Translations under genes and position numbers: made by a program
Shown here: one piece after another, positions 1 through 8,746 of the stretch
Layout of the letters: every line of letters begins with the position of its first letter
Numbering within the stretch: the first letter of the stretch is position 1
The notes under the pieces: generated by a model
Seen by the model: only the letters and a program-made list of their open reading frames with translations
Database searches by the model: none
Told to the model about the DNA's origin: nothing
Assembly (NCBI GenBank): GCA_902984215.1
Contig: CADWAF010003994.1
Coordinates: 1-26,948 of the forward strand
DNA from: Willaertia magna
Lineage: Eukaryota > Heterolobosea > Eutetramitea > Acrasida > Naegleriidae
DNA: 26,948 nt
Direction of reading: 5' to 3'

Positions 1-59
1 TAAATAGACAACCCAGAGAAAATACGTTGTAACAAGTTATGGAGAAATAAACAAAAAAA

Positions 60-1625
60 ATGAAAAAATCAACTTTGCTTTTTATTGTTTTATTTTGTTC
101 TTTCCTATTTCTTCACGAAATAAAGGCTGATGAAGAGGTTACAGTAGGAAATGAAGAAGATTTTTCTGAATTTGATAATCAAGAACAATATCAAGCTCCA
201 ACAATAAGTAATGTAATTTTCTTTGAAAATTTCAATCAAAATCCATTTGATAAAGTATGGGTATTATCAAAGAATTCAAAATATTCAAATCAAGAAATAG
301 AATGGTCAACACCAGTTGGAGAGATTATAGGATTCCCTGGAGATAAAGGTTTATTAAGTAAACAACCAGCACAACATGTTGGTATTTCAGCTAAAATAAC
401 ACCACCAATAGATAATGAAAATAAAGATTTAATTATTCAATATGAAGTTAAATTTGAAAATAAATTAGAATGTGGAGGAGCATATATTAAATTATTAGAT
501 GATTCAAAGATTGATGATTTAACGGAACTAAATGAAAGCTCACCTTATATTATAATGTTTGGTCCTGATAGATGTGGTACTACAGATAAAGTACATTTCA
601 TATTTAGACATTTTAATCCTAAAAATCAAACGTGGGAAGAGAAACATTTAGAAAATCCACCAAAAATTAAGAACGATGCATTAACACATTTATATACATT
701 AATTATTAGAAAAGATAATACTTTTGAAGTTAAAATTGATCAAGAAACTGCTAGATCAGGTAGTTTATTTGAAGAATTTAATCCACCTGTTGTTCCAGCA
801 AAAGAGATTTCAGATCCAACAGATAAAAAACCATTAGATTGGGTTGATGAAGAGACTATTGAAGATGTCAATGCTAAAAAACCAGAAGATTGGGATGAAA
901 GTCAACCAGAATATATTCCAGATCCTAATGATATTAAACCAGATGATTGGTTAGAGAATGAATCTGAATATATTCCAGATCCAAATGCAGTTAAACCTAA
1001 AGATTGGAATGATGAAGAAGATGGAGTTTGGGAAGCACCAACAATTAAAAATCCAAAATGTGAAAATCAAGGATGTGGTAAATATAAATCAAGATTAATT
1101 AAAAATCCAAAATATAAAGGTAAATGGCAACCACCTAGAATTCCAAATCCAGCTTATAAAGGTGTTTGGGAACCAAGAAAAATTCCAAATCCAAATTATT
1201 TTGATGATAGACAACCAGCAAATTTATCTGGAAAGATTGGTGCATTAGCTATTGAGATTTGGACAATGCAAGGTAATATGTTATTTGATAACTTTTTAAT
1301 TACTCATGATGAAGAAACTGCGGTTGAGTATGCAACAAAAACTTGGGCAAAGAAGTTTGAGATTGAAAAGAAGATGTTGGAAGAGAAAGTGAAACAAGAA
1401 GAACAAGGTAATGATATAATGCAACAAGTATTATCTAAGATTACAGAGTTGGTTAGTGAATATCCAATTCAAGTAATTGGGGCAACTCTTGGATCAATTG
1501 TTATGTCTGTTATTCCATTCCTTTGTTTTGGAGGTGGGGAAAAGAAAAAGAAAGAAAAGACAAATAAAAAAGAAGAAAAGGAAGAAGAAAAAGAAGAGGA
1601 GAAGGAAGAAATTAAGGACAATTAA
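60..1625 (+). CDS. CANX: Calnexin, ER lectin chaperone
   Basis: 521 aa, single exon. Calnexin is a type I ER membrane chaperone that binds monoglucosylated N-glycans on folding glycoproteins. Visible domains: a signal peptide (about 1-23); a lumenal lectin domain with the paired cysteines C138 (CGGAYIKLL) and C172 (MFGPDRCG) followed by HFIFRHFNP; and a proline-rich P-domain about 251-380. The P-domain has four type-1 repeats (KPLDW, KPEDW, KPDDW, KPKDW), then type-2 repeats (GKWQPPRIPNPAYKG and relatives) and a Cys pair C334/C339. A TM helix lies at about 469-491, followed by a Lys/Glu-rich cytosolic tail. The tail and TM separate it from soluble calreticulin. The ATG has an A-rich upstream context. 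The stop overlaps AATAAA (1625-1630). Upstream context is cut by the window edge. Identification is very secure. Confidence 0.97.
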   Translation: MKKSTLLFIVLFCSFLFLHEIKADEEVTVGNEEDFSEFDNQEQYQAPTISNVIFFENFNQNPFDKVWVLSKNSKYSNQEIEWSTPVGEIIGFPGDKGLLSKQPAQHVGISAKITPPIDNENKDLIIQYEVKFENKLECGGAYIKLLDDSKIDDLTELNESSPYIIMFGPDRCGTTDKVHFIFRHFNPKNQTWEEKHLENPPKIKNDALTHLYTLIIRKDNTFEVKIDQETARSGSLFEEFNPPVVPAKEISDPTDKKPLDWVDEETIEDVNAKKPEDWDESQPEYIPDPNDIKPDDWLENESEYIPDPNAVKPKDWNDEEDGVWEAPTIKNPKCENQGCGKYKSRLIKNPKYKGKWQPPRIPNPAYKGVWEPRKIPNPNYFDDRQPANLSGKIGALAIEIWTMQGNMLFDNFLITHDEETAVEYATKTWAKKFEIEKKMLEEKVKQEEQGNDIMQQVLSKITELVSEYPIQVIGATLGSIVMSVIPFLCFGGGEKKKKEKTNKKEEKEEEKEEEKEEIKDN

Positions 1626-1948
1626 ATAAAAACTAGATGGCAGTAATTTAATAATTAGTACTTACTATAATAAATTGAATTGTTGAATATGTTAAATAAT
1701 ATTTTTAATATCCCAATATTAAATGTGACATTAACTAATATTAAAATTTATATTTCTGATTATAGTTAAAAAATTTTTTAACAAATTTAGAAAACTCGAA
1801 GGCTTTTAACCAAAAATATTTTTATAAATTAAAAATTTGTTTACAAAAAATTTCATTAACTTTTTCAAGTCAAAATACCAAGTTAATTACAAAGTTATAC
1901 ATTTTGTTCAAGAAAATCAAGTCTTATTAGTTCAAATTAAATTACTTT
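1626..1948. other. Convergent intergenic spacer
   Basis: 323 bp, very AT-rich, between the convergent calnexin and Cys-cluster genes. It must carry both 3' UTRs. An 8-bp inverted repeat (1781-1788 against 1833-1840) is present but is not significant at this base composition. I see no coding potential or RNA gene. Confidence 0.6.
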
Positions 1949-2842
1949 TTACTTTAAGGTAAAATAAGAAGTACAACAATCTTGATCTTTAGAATTATTA
2001 TTTCTTCTCTTTACTTTTCCTTTATAAATTAAAACCTTCTTATTTTCCTTTGTCTTCTCTTTACTCTTTTTCATTGCTTCATAAGTAGATGGATTAATTG
2101 TTGTCTCATCTACAAACTTTATAGTTTTAGGCTTACTACTTTTTCTATCATTAGTAAGATATTTTCTTTGTAAAATAAATGCTTTACAACAAGGTAAATT
2201 CTTTTCTTTACTACAACAACAAAGTGATTCTATAGAACATGATTGACAAGAAGAAGTGATATTGTTAGAAGTAGAATTGTTATTTCTTCTTTTTCTTTTC
2301 TTTGTGTTAGTAATATTATTGTTGGTAACTAAAGATGAATTATTTAAAGATAGAGTATTATTATAATTATTTGTGGAAGAGGTAGTATTTTGTTCAATAA
2401 ACTTTAATAAATCATTAGTAAAATTAATTGTATCTATTTGATTTAAAATTTCATTTAAATTTATAAATTTCAATAAAGTTGTCACTAATTCCCCATTGAC
2501 ATTATTCTTTTCAATAATATCTGGATTAATAGAAGGAATTGATAAATTGTCATCTTCCAATAGTTTCATTGGAGAAGAAAATAATATTGTTTCTGGTACT
2601 TCTTCAAAATATTTTGTTGGACTGATAACTTCTGATAAATTGCTTGGAATTTGACTTAAAAAAGAAGAACAAGTTGATTGTTCATCATCCATTGAATAGA
2701 ATTTACTATTATTAAAAACTAATGAAAGTTGTTTTTTAATTTGTTGTTTTATAAATAAATCTAATTTATCAATTGTAATTGTAAGAGTAGAAGAGGAAAC
2801 ATTATTAGAATCCACAATATTCAATGAAAGAGTTTGTTGCAT
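1949..2842 (-). CDS. Cys-cluster, NLS-bearing protein of unknown function
   Basis: 297 aa, no intron, family not recognised. Seen directly: a mostly polar protein with Ser/Asn-rich stretches; a basic run KKRKRR (181-186) that could be a nuclear localisation signal; and directly after it a cysteine cluster at C199, C202, C208-C210 and C218-C219 (pattern C-x2-C-x5-CCC-x7-CC). A Lys/Arg-rich tail ends with another CC pair at 289-290. The cluster contains CCCSKEK, which resembles the CCSKD units of the metallothionein encoded divergently 154 bp away. Inference: a metal-sensing or metal-binding nuclear regulator of that metallothionein. No zinc-finger or copper-fist signature is complete, so this is only a hypothesis. 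Confidence 0.75.
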   Translation of the reverse strand: MQQTLSLNIVDSNNVSSSTLTITIDKLDLFIKQQIKKQLSLVFNNSKFYSMDDEQSTCSSFLSQIPSNLSEVISPTKYFEEVPETILFSSPMKLLEDDNLSIPSINPDIIEKNNVNGELVTTLLKFINLNEILNQIDTINFTNDLLKFIEQNTTSSTNNYNNTLSLNNSSLVTNNNITNTKKRKRRNNNSTSNNITSSCQSCSIESLCCCSKEKNLPCCKAFILQRKYLTNDRKSSKPKTIKFVDETTINPSTYEAMKKSKEKTKENKKVLIYKGKVKRRNNNSKDQDCCTSYFTLK

Positions 2843-2996
2843 TATTTTTATTTTTAAAATCTAAATTATTTTTTTAAAATAATTGTTTTTTATTTTAATC
2901 CAAATAAGTCCAAGTGTCTTACACCTTATTCGTAAACAACAGTATAAAACAAAGGTATGCCAGAACACAACATTATTCTATTTAAAAAAAAAGTAA
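2843..2996. promoter_or_regulatory. Shared divergent promoter with dyad and TATA box
   Basis: 154 bp between the start codons of the Cys-cluster gene and the metallothionein-like gene. A TATAAAA box lies at 2943-2949, 48 bp before the metallothionein ATG. Just upstream is an imperfect dyad at 2903-2930: outer arms AATAAG (2903-2908) and CTTATT (2925-2930), inner arms GTGT (2914-2917) and ACAC (2921-2924), with a 5-nt interruption in the left arm. The position right above the TATA box suits a regulator binding site. The dyad is seen in the sequence; its function is inference. Confidence 0.45.
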
Positions 2997-3218
2997 ATGC
3001 AATCCTCCTCAAATAACAATTGTTGTTCAAGCGTTCCTTGTTGTTCTAAAGACGCAAAGTGTTGTAAAGAACAAAAAACTTGTTGTCATGATAACAATGA
3101 ATCATCATGTTGTTCTGGAAATTCTTGTTGTAACGAAACACCTTGTTGTTCAACTGAAGCTACTTGTTGTAAAGAAAAAAAGACTTGTTGTGTAGAAAAA
3201 ACTTGCTGTAATAAATAA
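2997..3218 (+). CDS. Metallothionein-like Cys-Cys repeat protein
   Basis: 73 aa with 20 cysteines (27%), all of them in ten CC pairs at 9-10, 15-16, 22-23, 29-30, 38-39, 44-45, 50-51, 57-58, 64-65 and 70-71; there is no CxC motif. No aromatic residue is present, which is typical of metallothioneins. The protein is an internal duplication with a 35-residue period: PCCSKDAKCCKEQKTCC (14-30) matches PCCSTEATCCKEKKTCC (49-65). CC spacing is 4-5-5-7 in the first unit and 4-5-5-4 in the second. Role by composition: sequestration of Cu(I), Cd or Zn. A TATA box at 2943-2949 supports this start. The stop lies in AATAAA (3214-3219) and is only 14 bp from the stop of the convergent glucosidase gene. Confidence 0.85.
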   Translation: MQSSSNNNCCSSVPCCSKDAKCCKEQKTCCHDNNESSCCSGNSCCNETPCCSTEATCCKEKKTCCVEKTCCNK

Positions 3219-3232
3219 AATCATCGTTGTAT

Positions 3233-5650
3233 TTATTGATAATCTTCTGCCATTAATAAAACAACCAAGCTAGTCCAACCAGTAAAAGGATAATTATTAT
3301 ATCCTCTTCCATCATATGGATGATAGGTTTCATAAATAGCACCAATACTTGGGTCTTCTAAACGATAATTATTGAAAACGGTTTGAGCAAAACCATTTTG
3401 TATCTTTTGCCTTAAAACACCGGCTGAACGAATTCCCTGTTTTTCGTATTTATATAATCCCCTTGCACAAATGTATTGAACTGGAGACCAAATATTTCCT
3501 CTCCAATAGTTACCAGTTCTTCTAAATTTAGGATCTTTAAAGCTTAAAGAAAGTAATCCATGACCTTCTGAAAATAGAAATTCTGTGCTTGACATCTTTT
3601 CAATTGTCTTTTCAATTCTAGTTTCATTAATTTCAAGATTTAAACAAATAGGCAACATTCCAGGAACACCAATGTGAGAATTCAATCCAAATTTAGTTGA
3701 CTTGTCTACATAAAATTGTATATTTTCATTCCAATATAAATTTCTTAAATTTGATACAATTTTGTAACTTAAATCTCTGTAATAATTAATACGATCAACT
3801 GGTTTTTTTAATTCAACTGCTAAATTAGTCATAACTAGAGCTGCCTTACCCATCCATGCTTGTATATCAACATCTGATTCACCTTCTTCAAATGTATCAA
3901 AACGAGGATAATCATCTAATCCAGAATCAACACTACAATCTGCAATTCTTCCATTCCATCTATAAAATTGTGTTACAAAAAGTTAAATATTTATACTTAC
4001 ATGAAAGTATAAGGTTCACTGTTCTTAGCTTGCATTGTAGTTAAATACCAATGGAAAACTTTTTCTAATCTTTCAAACAATCCAGTTCTTGTAAAATAAT
4101 TGTAAACTCTTGCCTTATCTGTCATTTCAACATATCTTTCAATTGTAATGAAAAATACAGGAGGCTGTTTTAAATTGTAAATTAAATAATTATTTCACAA
4201 CTTACATTCATTTGATTATTTAAACCATACCACGCTCCTTCTGGTTGTTGAAATCTAGCTTCATCCCCAATAAATTGTTCTCTTGCAATCCAACCAGTAT
4301 TAGGATCTAAAATAGATTCAAAATGCCAAGTATAAGCAACTTCTTCAAAGATATCTCTATTCCATCTCATTTGTAACATTTCTTGGAATGCTTCATCCCT
4401 TTTGTGACAATGGTTAAAATAGTACGTATTAAATAAACTTACCAATAAAATGCTCTAGGAAAGGCAGATTTACAAGGAATTAACGATAATAATTTTCTGT
4501 CTTGTAATACAATTACAGGTTGAGTAGGATTTGACATGTTTTTCATAAATCCAGTTCCTTCAAAATAACTTAATCCATTAATTAAACTACTAAATGTTTG
4601 TAAAGCAAATTCTCTATATTTCATTTCATTTAAATTATTTTCTCTTGCAAAATTACCAATTGAATAAGTTTCATCAAATTTCTTCTCAAATTGTTCTTTA
4701 TATGAATTATAAATTTGTTCAACATGTTGTAAAGATTTTTGTTCTTGATTTAATGGATTTTCAGTATTTTCAAATACAACTAACCAATCAAATGGTGTTT
4801 CTAAAATCTTTTGAATTACAATTAAATTATTTCTTCCATTCTGTCCAAACTTCATATTTGGTAATAACTGTCTGTGATTTGAAGTTCCTAAACAACATGC
4901 TGGACTATTCTTATTGGAAACACCACTTTGTAACATATCAACCACCTGTGCACTGGCATAATATGGTTGATTTGTTTGATTAGAAAAGTAAAATGTGTTT
5001 TGCGCAGATTCAAAACCAACTTTATGATCTAAATTCTTTGCATTTAAATAACTAGTTGACATTGTAAAACCACCGTAAAAATTATCCTTTCCAGTCAATA
5101 CTAGTTCACCATTTTTATCTAAAATTGGATCGTTTACAATACCATCAGCTAATCCAATATAAAAATATACAGCTACTCTACTATCTCTTTTTTCTTTTAA
5201 TTTTACATCATATAAAGATTCACCTGTAATTCTTAAAGCAAAGTTATTTAATTGATTTGGATATTTAACCCATGTAAAATTTAATTGTGTATTCATGTGA
5301 TAATTATCTGTTACAACAACTTTAGAAAATGTTAATGGATCAGCTCTTTCAACTTTAGTATTAACTTCAATACTATTATAATCTAAAGTTTCTCTTAAAC
5401 GAATGAAATATCCTTGTTCATCTTCATATTGGTTCCACATTGTTCCAAAGTATAATGGATTCTTTGTTTTAGTTTGAAGTCCAGAATAAAGTTTTGGCCT
5501 AGGAAGTAAAAAGTCTGGGCCAACATTTGTGGTTTGAGGTGGTTTATGAGTTTGTTGTGGTTTCAACTTGATGTGGTTAACTGTGAAGGAATCGCTAATC
5601 AAAAGTGTGCATAACAATAGAACGGTAATTACTTTAACAAGTTTTGACAT
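3233..5650 (-). CDS. MOGS: ER mannosyl-oligosaccharide glucosidase (glucosidase I, GH63)
   Basis: Four exons: 5650-4443, 4398-4206, 4164-4001 and 3959-3233. They join in frame (2292 nt, 763 aa) with GT..AG introns of 44, 41 and 41 nt, all starting GTAAGT. The enzyme removes the terminal alpha-1,2-glucose from Glc3Man9GlcNAc2 in the ER. An N-terminal hydrophobic segment (about 4-24) serves as signal or anchor. GH63 landmarks: FPRAFYW/DEAF across intron 1 (W403, D404), GWIAREQFIGDEA, SGLDDYPR, then E549-x3-D553 in GESDVDIQAW (aligning with the catalytic E-x3-D pair known from yeast Cwh41), YWRGNIWSPVQY and the signature HPFTGW-like YPFTGWTSLVVLLMAEDY near the C terminus. The length is slightly short of the yeast and human enzymes (about 835 aa). 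Confidence 0.95.
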
Positions 5651-5724
5651 TTTATTTTAATGACATTCATTATTGTAATCAAAACAATTAATTGTTTTAT
5701 AACTTTACAAAATGTATTGTTTGT

Positions 5725-6519
5725 TTAGAATAATGTTCTTTCCATATCCATTAACACAAATTCATTCAAACAACCACTTCCCTTGCCAGTGATTATTAAA
5801 TTTTCAACATCATCTGAACCAGGACTTGGTAAAATATAACAACCATCACCTGCCTTGAGTGTGACTTTCTCTGTAGTGCCATTATTATTGGAAGAACTTA
5901 ATTCTAATTCAACGTTAGAATTAGTAATTGGTAAATGAATATAAACTTGTCTGTCAACTTGCAAAGCATGTTCAACAGATTTGTTCTCTTCTAATAAACT
6001 AGAGAATACAAAGAAATTTTGATCTATTGTAATAAATTCATCACTATTCTTTTCTCCCTTAATTTTTGGAACAATCATTAAGCACAATTGATTTAATTTT
6101 GATTCTTCTGGAAAGAATTTTAATTGATAATTTGGTTGAGTATTTAATTCTCTTGGTTTAACCCATATCTGTAATATTTGAGCTTCTTGATTTCTTTCAC
6201 AATTATATTCTGAATGTCTAATTCCACTTCCAGCTGATGTGAACTGTACATGACCTCTGCCACAAACCTCTGAATTCTGCATTGAATCTTTGTGGGTAAT
6301 CTTTCCTTTCAAAACATAAGTAAATATTTCATAATTTCTATGAGGATGTAAAGGAAATCCATTTTGTGGTGCAATCACATCTTCATTCAACACTCTCAAA
6401 GCACCAAATTCCGTGTAATTCTTGTCCCAATAATTAGCAAAGGAAAAGGTATGATAAGATTTCAACCAATCATGATCTACATAACCACGAGAATTAGATA
6501 GTCTTGTAATAAATTTCAT
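5725..6519 (-). CDS. Pirin family bicupin protein
   Basis: 264 aa, single exon. Pirins are Fe(II)-binding double-cupin proteins. The bacterial YhhW and human pirin proteins show quercetinase activity, and human pirin is a nuclear redox co-regulator. The N-terminal cupin is intact: HPHRNYEIFTYVLKG carries H58 and H60, and GIRHSE carries H102 and E104, the four expected metal ligands. DHDWLKSYHTFSFANYWD is the family's opening motif. The C-terminal cupin (about 150-264) is degenerate, as usual in the family. No targeting signal is seen, so a cytosolic or nuclear location is likely. It sits 74 bp upstream of the glucosidase start on the same strand. The physiological substrate cannot be read from sequence. 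Confidence 0.93.
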   Translation of the reverse strand: MKFITRLSNSRGYVDHDWLKSYHTFSFANYWDKNYTEFGALRVLNEDVIAPQNGFPLHPHRNYEIFTYVLKGKITHKDSMQNSEVCGRGHVQFTSAGSGIRHSEYNCERNQEAQILQIWVKPRELNTQPNYQLKFFPEESKLNQLCLMIVPKIKGEKNSDEFITIDQNFFVFSSLLEENKSVEHALQVDRQVYIHLPITNSNVELELSSSNNNGTTEKVTLKAGDGCYILPSPGSDDVENLIITGKGSGCLNEFVLMDMERTLF

Positions 6520-6718
6520 ATTGTTGTTGTTTGTTAGCTGTTTGTTTATTATTTATTTTTATTATTTAAACACAATGTTAAAGTCAAAATATATAGAAAA
6601 TTGTAAAGCGCAACAACTGAATAGATTATGCGCACTGAGGTTGTTAAAAAGACAAAGAAAAGTCTCATCTACTAAAAGTAGTAGTTTATAGTACAAATTG
6701 TTGTTGTTACTTAAAATA

Positions 6719-8011
6719 TTACTTTTCAATTAATTCTTTGATTGGCTTTGTAATATAACTTCCTTCAATCATTAAATTTTCTTCATTTCTATTTACAATA
6801 AATTTATCCATTTCATCAATCATTTCATTTAAATATAAACTTTCACAATTATTATGTCCTGCTTCTAATAAATTAATAAATCTAGCTAAATACTTTTCAT
6901 TGGCCATAAATTTTGAACTTATTATTCTAAATAATGTTTCACCATGTTCAAAAGGAACAACTAAATCTAAACAAATATTAAAATAATTAAATAAATAAAA
7001 TACAAACCTTTCTTTCCATGGAATATTAAAATGGGAATATTCTTTAAAAAAGGTAAATGACAAATAGATTGAAATTTATCTTCATTCTTCATCATATCTG
7101 TAATTAAAAAATCAGGAACTGTAAATAAATTAAATTTAGTTTTAATTGCTGATAATAAAGGTGATTGTAAAATTACTCCTTTTATAGGAATTTGTTTTTC
7201 AACTAATTCTTTAACAATATCACTTGTAGGTCCTGTACCAATTGATCTACCAAATAATATAATTTCATTACTTGGAATATTTAAATGATCAGTTAAATAT
7301 TTAAATGCCAATCGAATATCTATTTATTTATTTAAATTAATTATTTATTTAAACAATACTTACCACTAAAGAAATGTTTTTCTGAAGGTTCATTATTACT
7401 ACAACCATAACCTTGATAATCATAACACATTGTATTACATTGTAATGTTCTACTTAAATAAATCATCCATTTTTTTAATTGACCAATATCTATTCATTAT
7501 TAAATTAAATTATTAAATAAATTATTAAATAATTACCTTCTGCATTTCCATGTGAATATAAAATTGTAGTTACTGCATTTTGATATCTACAAAAAAAACA
7601 AGATAATTCTTGTTGTAATTCATTATCATCATTTAAAAAATTATCAAATGGTTGTAAATTCTTTAAAAAATGTGTATTTATATAAAATATAGTTTTTGTA
7701 TCCATTTGAAATAAAAGTGGATTATATAAATAATTTTGACGTTTACTTTTTACTTTAATTTCTTCTTCTTCACAATTAGAAGACATTATTGAAAGAATTG
7801 TTGAATTACTTGTTTGTTGTGTTGTTGAAACATTTAATTTATGTTCTTCATCGTTATTATATAAATCACTAGTTGAAGTAGAAGAAAGTAAAGTAGTTAA
7901 ATTTCCTTTAACGTGATTGTTATTGGTTTGATTGTTACTTCCTTCAATTTCTGTCATTGAATAGGAAGGAGGAGAAGGAGGACGAAATACAATAGGATCT
8001 ATGGAAATCAT
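6719..8011 (-). CDS. ABHD17-like alpha/beta hydrolase (possible protein depalmitoylase)
   Basis: Four exons: 8011-7537, 7489-7364, 7319-7008 and 6966-6719, with introns of 47, 44 and 41 nt. They join to 1161 nt (386 aa). The core matches ABHD17/FAM108: FRPPSPPSYS, the oxyanion segment LYSHGNAEDIGQ, CYDYQGYG, the nucleophile elbow GRSIGTGP (S226; the family usually has GQSIG), the acid in HGKKD (D305) and H342 in EAGHNN. The triad is complete, so the protein is probably active. Human ABHD17 proteins remove palmitate from Ras and PSD-95 at the plasma membrane, using a palmitoylated Cys-rich N terminus. That Cys cluster is absent here, and a Ser/Asn/Thr-rich segment of about 100 residues sits after PPSYS instead. 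Membrane targeting and substrate may therefore differ. Confidence 0.88.
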
Positions 8012-8371
8012 TTTTTTATTATTGAATGAGATACTATTATCTATTTGAAGATTATGATATGACCTATATAATGATTATACTTGTTTGTAAGAAGAAAGTA
8101 GATGATGAAGAAGTGAAAAGTATTATTTTTTTTGATGTCTATTCGGTGGCCATGAACAAGACGTTCAGTTCCAATTTGGAGACGGTGAATGGAGAAAAGG
8201 CACAGGGGCCATCAATTATTTAATAATTGGAATATTAAAACTAATGTTTTGAATAACAGCCTCAAGCCAACTAGTGAAAAGAATCAATTTTTCATTAGAA
8301 ATTATTTGTAGTTATTATTAATACTTCCTTCAAAACTATCTTCAAGGATTTCCGCTTCAAGCAAGTGTTTA
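8012..8371. promoter_or_regulatory. Divergent intergenic region (ABHD17-like / ISD11)
   Basis: 360 bp holding both promoters and 5' UTRs. The part at about 8140-8215 is noticeably richer in G and C than its surroundings. A 65-codon reading frame (8026-8223) crosses it but shows no recognisable protein pattern. No tRNA-like fold or clear motif was found. Confidence 0.45.
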
Positions 8372-8734
8372 ATGATAAAAAAAATGAAACAAGCACTGCC
8401 AACAAAACATCAAGTATTAAGTTTATATAGAAATTTATTGAAGGGTGGAAATCAATTTTATGATTATAATTTTAGAGAATATGTTCTTAGAATTAGTAGA
8501 GAAGATTTTAGAAAATATAAAGATTTAACAGATAAAGAAAAGATAATACATTTATATGAAAAGGGATTAACAAATCTAGGAATTGTACAAAGACAATCAC
8601 TTATTAATAGAATGTATTCTAAACATTTCAGTCTTATGGATAGAAAAGCTTCACATTATAGAGAAAATCCAGACCTTTTCACTGAACAATATTCTAAACA
8701 TGACCAACAAAATACAGAAGAGGAAGAAGAATAA
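8372..8734 (+). CDS. LYRM4: ISD11/LYRM4, mitochondrial cysteine desulfurase partner
   Basis: 120 aa, single exon. ISD11 is the LYR-motif subunit that stabilises the cysteine desulfurase NFS1 together with acyl carrier protein in mitochondrial Fe-S cluster assembly. Seen: QVLSLYRNLLK with LYR at 18-20; the following YNFREYVLRISREDFRKYKD, matching the family's YNYREYALRRIRDAF pattern; and the second half GLTNLGIVQRQSLINRMYS, which corresponds to the diagnostic DLGVIRRQ..I..LYS segment of ISD11 rather than other LYR proteins. A tail of about 35 residues ending in Glu-rich sequence is longer than in animals. A second ATG at codon 5 is an alternative start. The stop lies in AATAAA (8730-8735), 12 bp from the stop of the convergent gene. 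Confidence 0.9.
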   Translation: MIKKMKQALPTKHQVLSLYRNLLKGGNQFYDYNFREYVLRISREDFRKYKDLTDKEKIIHLYEKGLTNLGIVQRQSLINRMYSKHFSLMDRKASHYRENPDLFTEQYSKHDQQNTEEEEE

Positions 8735-8746
8735 ATAATAAATACT

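Noticed and set aside
1781..1840. Inverted repeat ACAAATTT/AAATTTGT as a terminator hairpin
   Set aside because: An 8-bp AT-only match with a 44-nt loop is expected by chance at this composition.
4594..4983. 129-codon plus-strand frame antisense to glucosidase I exon 1
   Set aside because: It is the mirror of a strongly conserved GH63 exon and encodes a hydrophobic, low-complexity product.
6608..6633. Two GCGC tetramers 18 bp apart upstream of pirin as E2F-like sites
   Set aside because: The flanking TTTS is not present in the correct orientation for either copy; too short to support.
8140..8215. tRNA gene in the GC-richer patch
   Set aside because: No acceptor-stem pairing or complete A and B box could be found.
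8026..8223. 65-codon plus-strand reading frame in the ABHD17/ISD11 spacer
   Set aside because: No recognisable protein pattern and a composition shift inside it; it fits better as promoter or 5' UTR.
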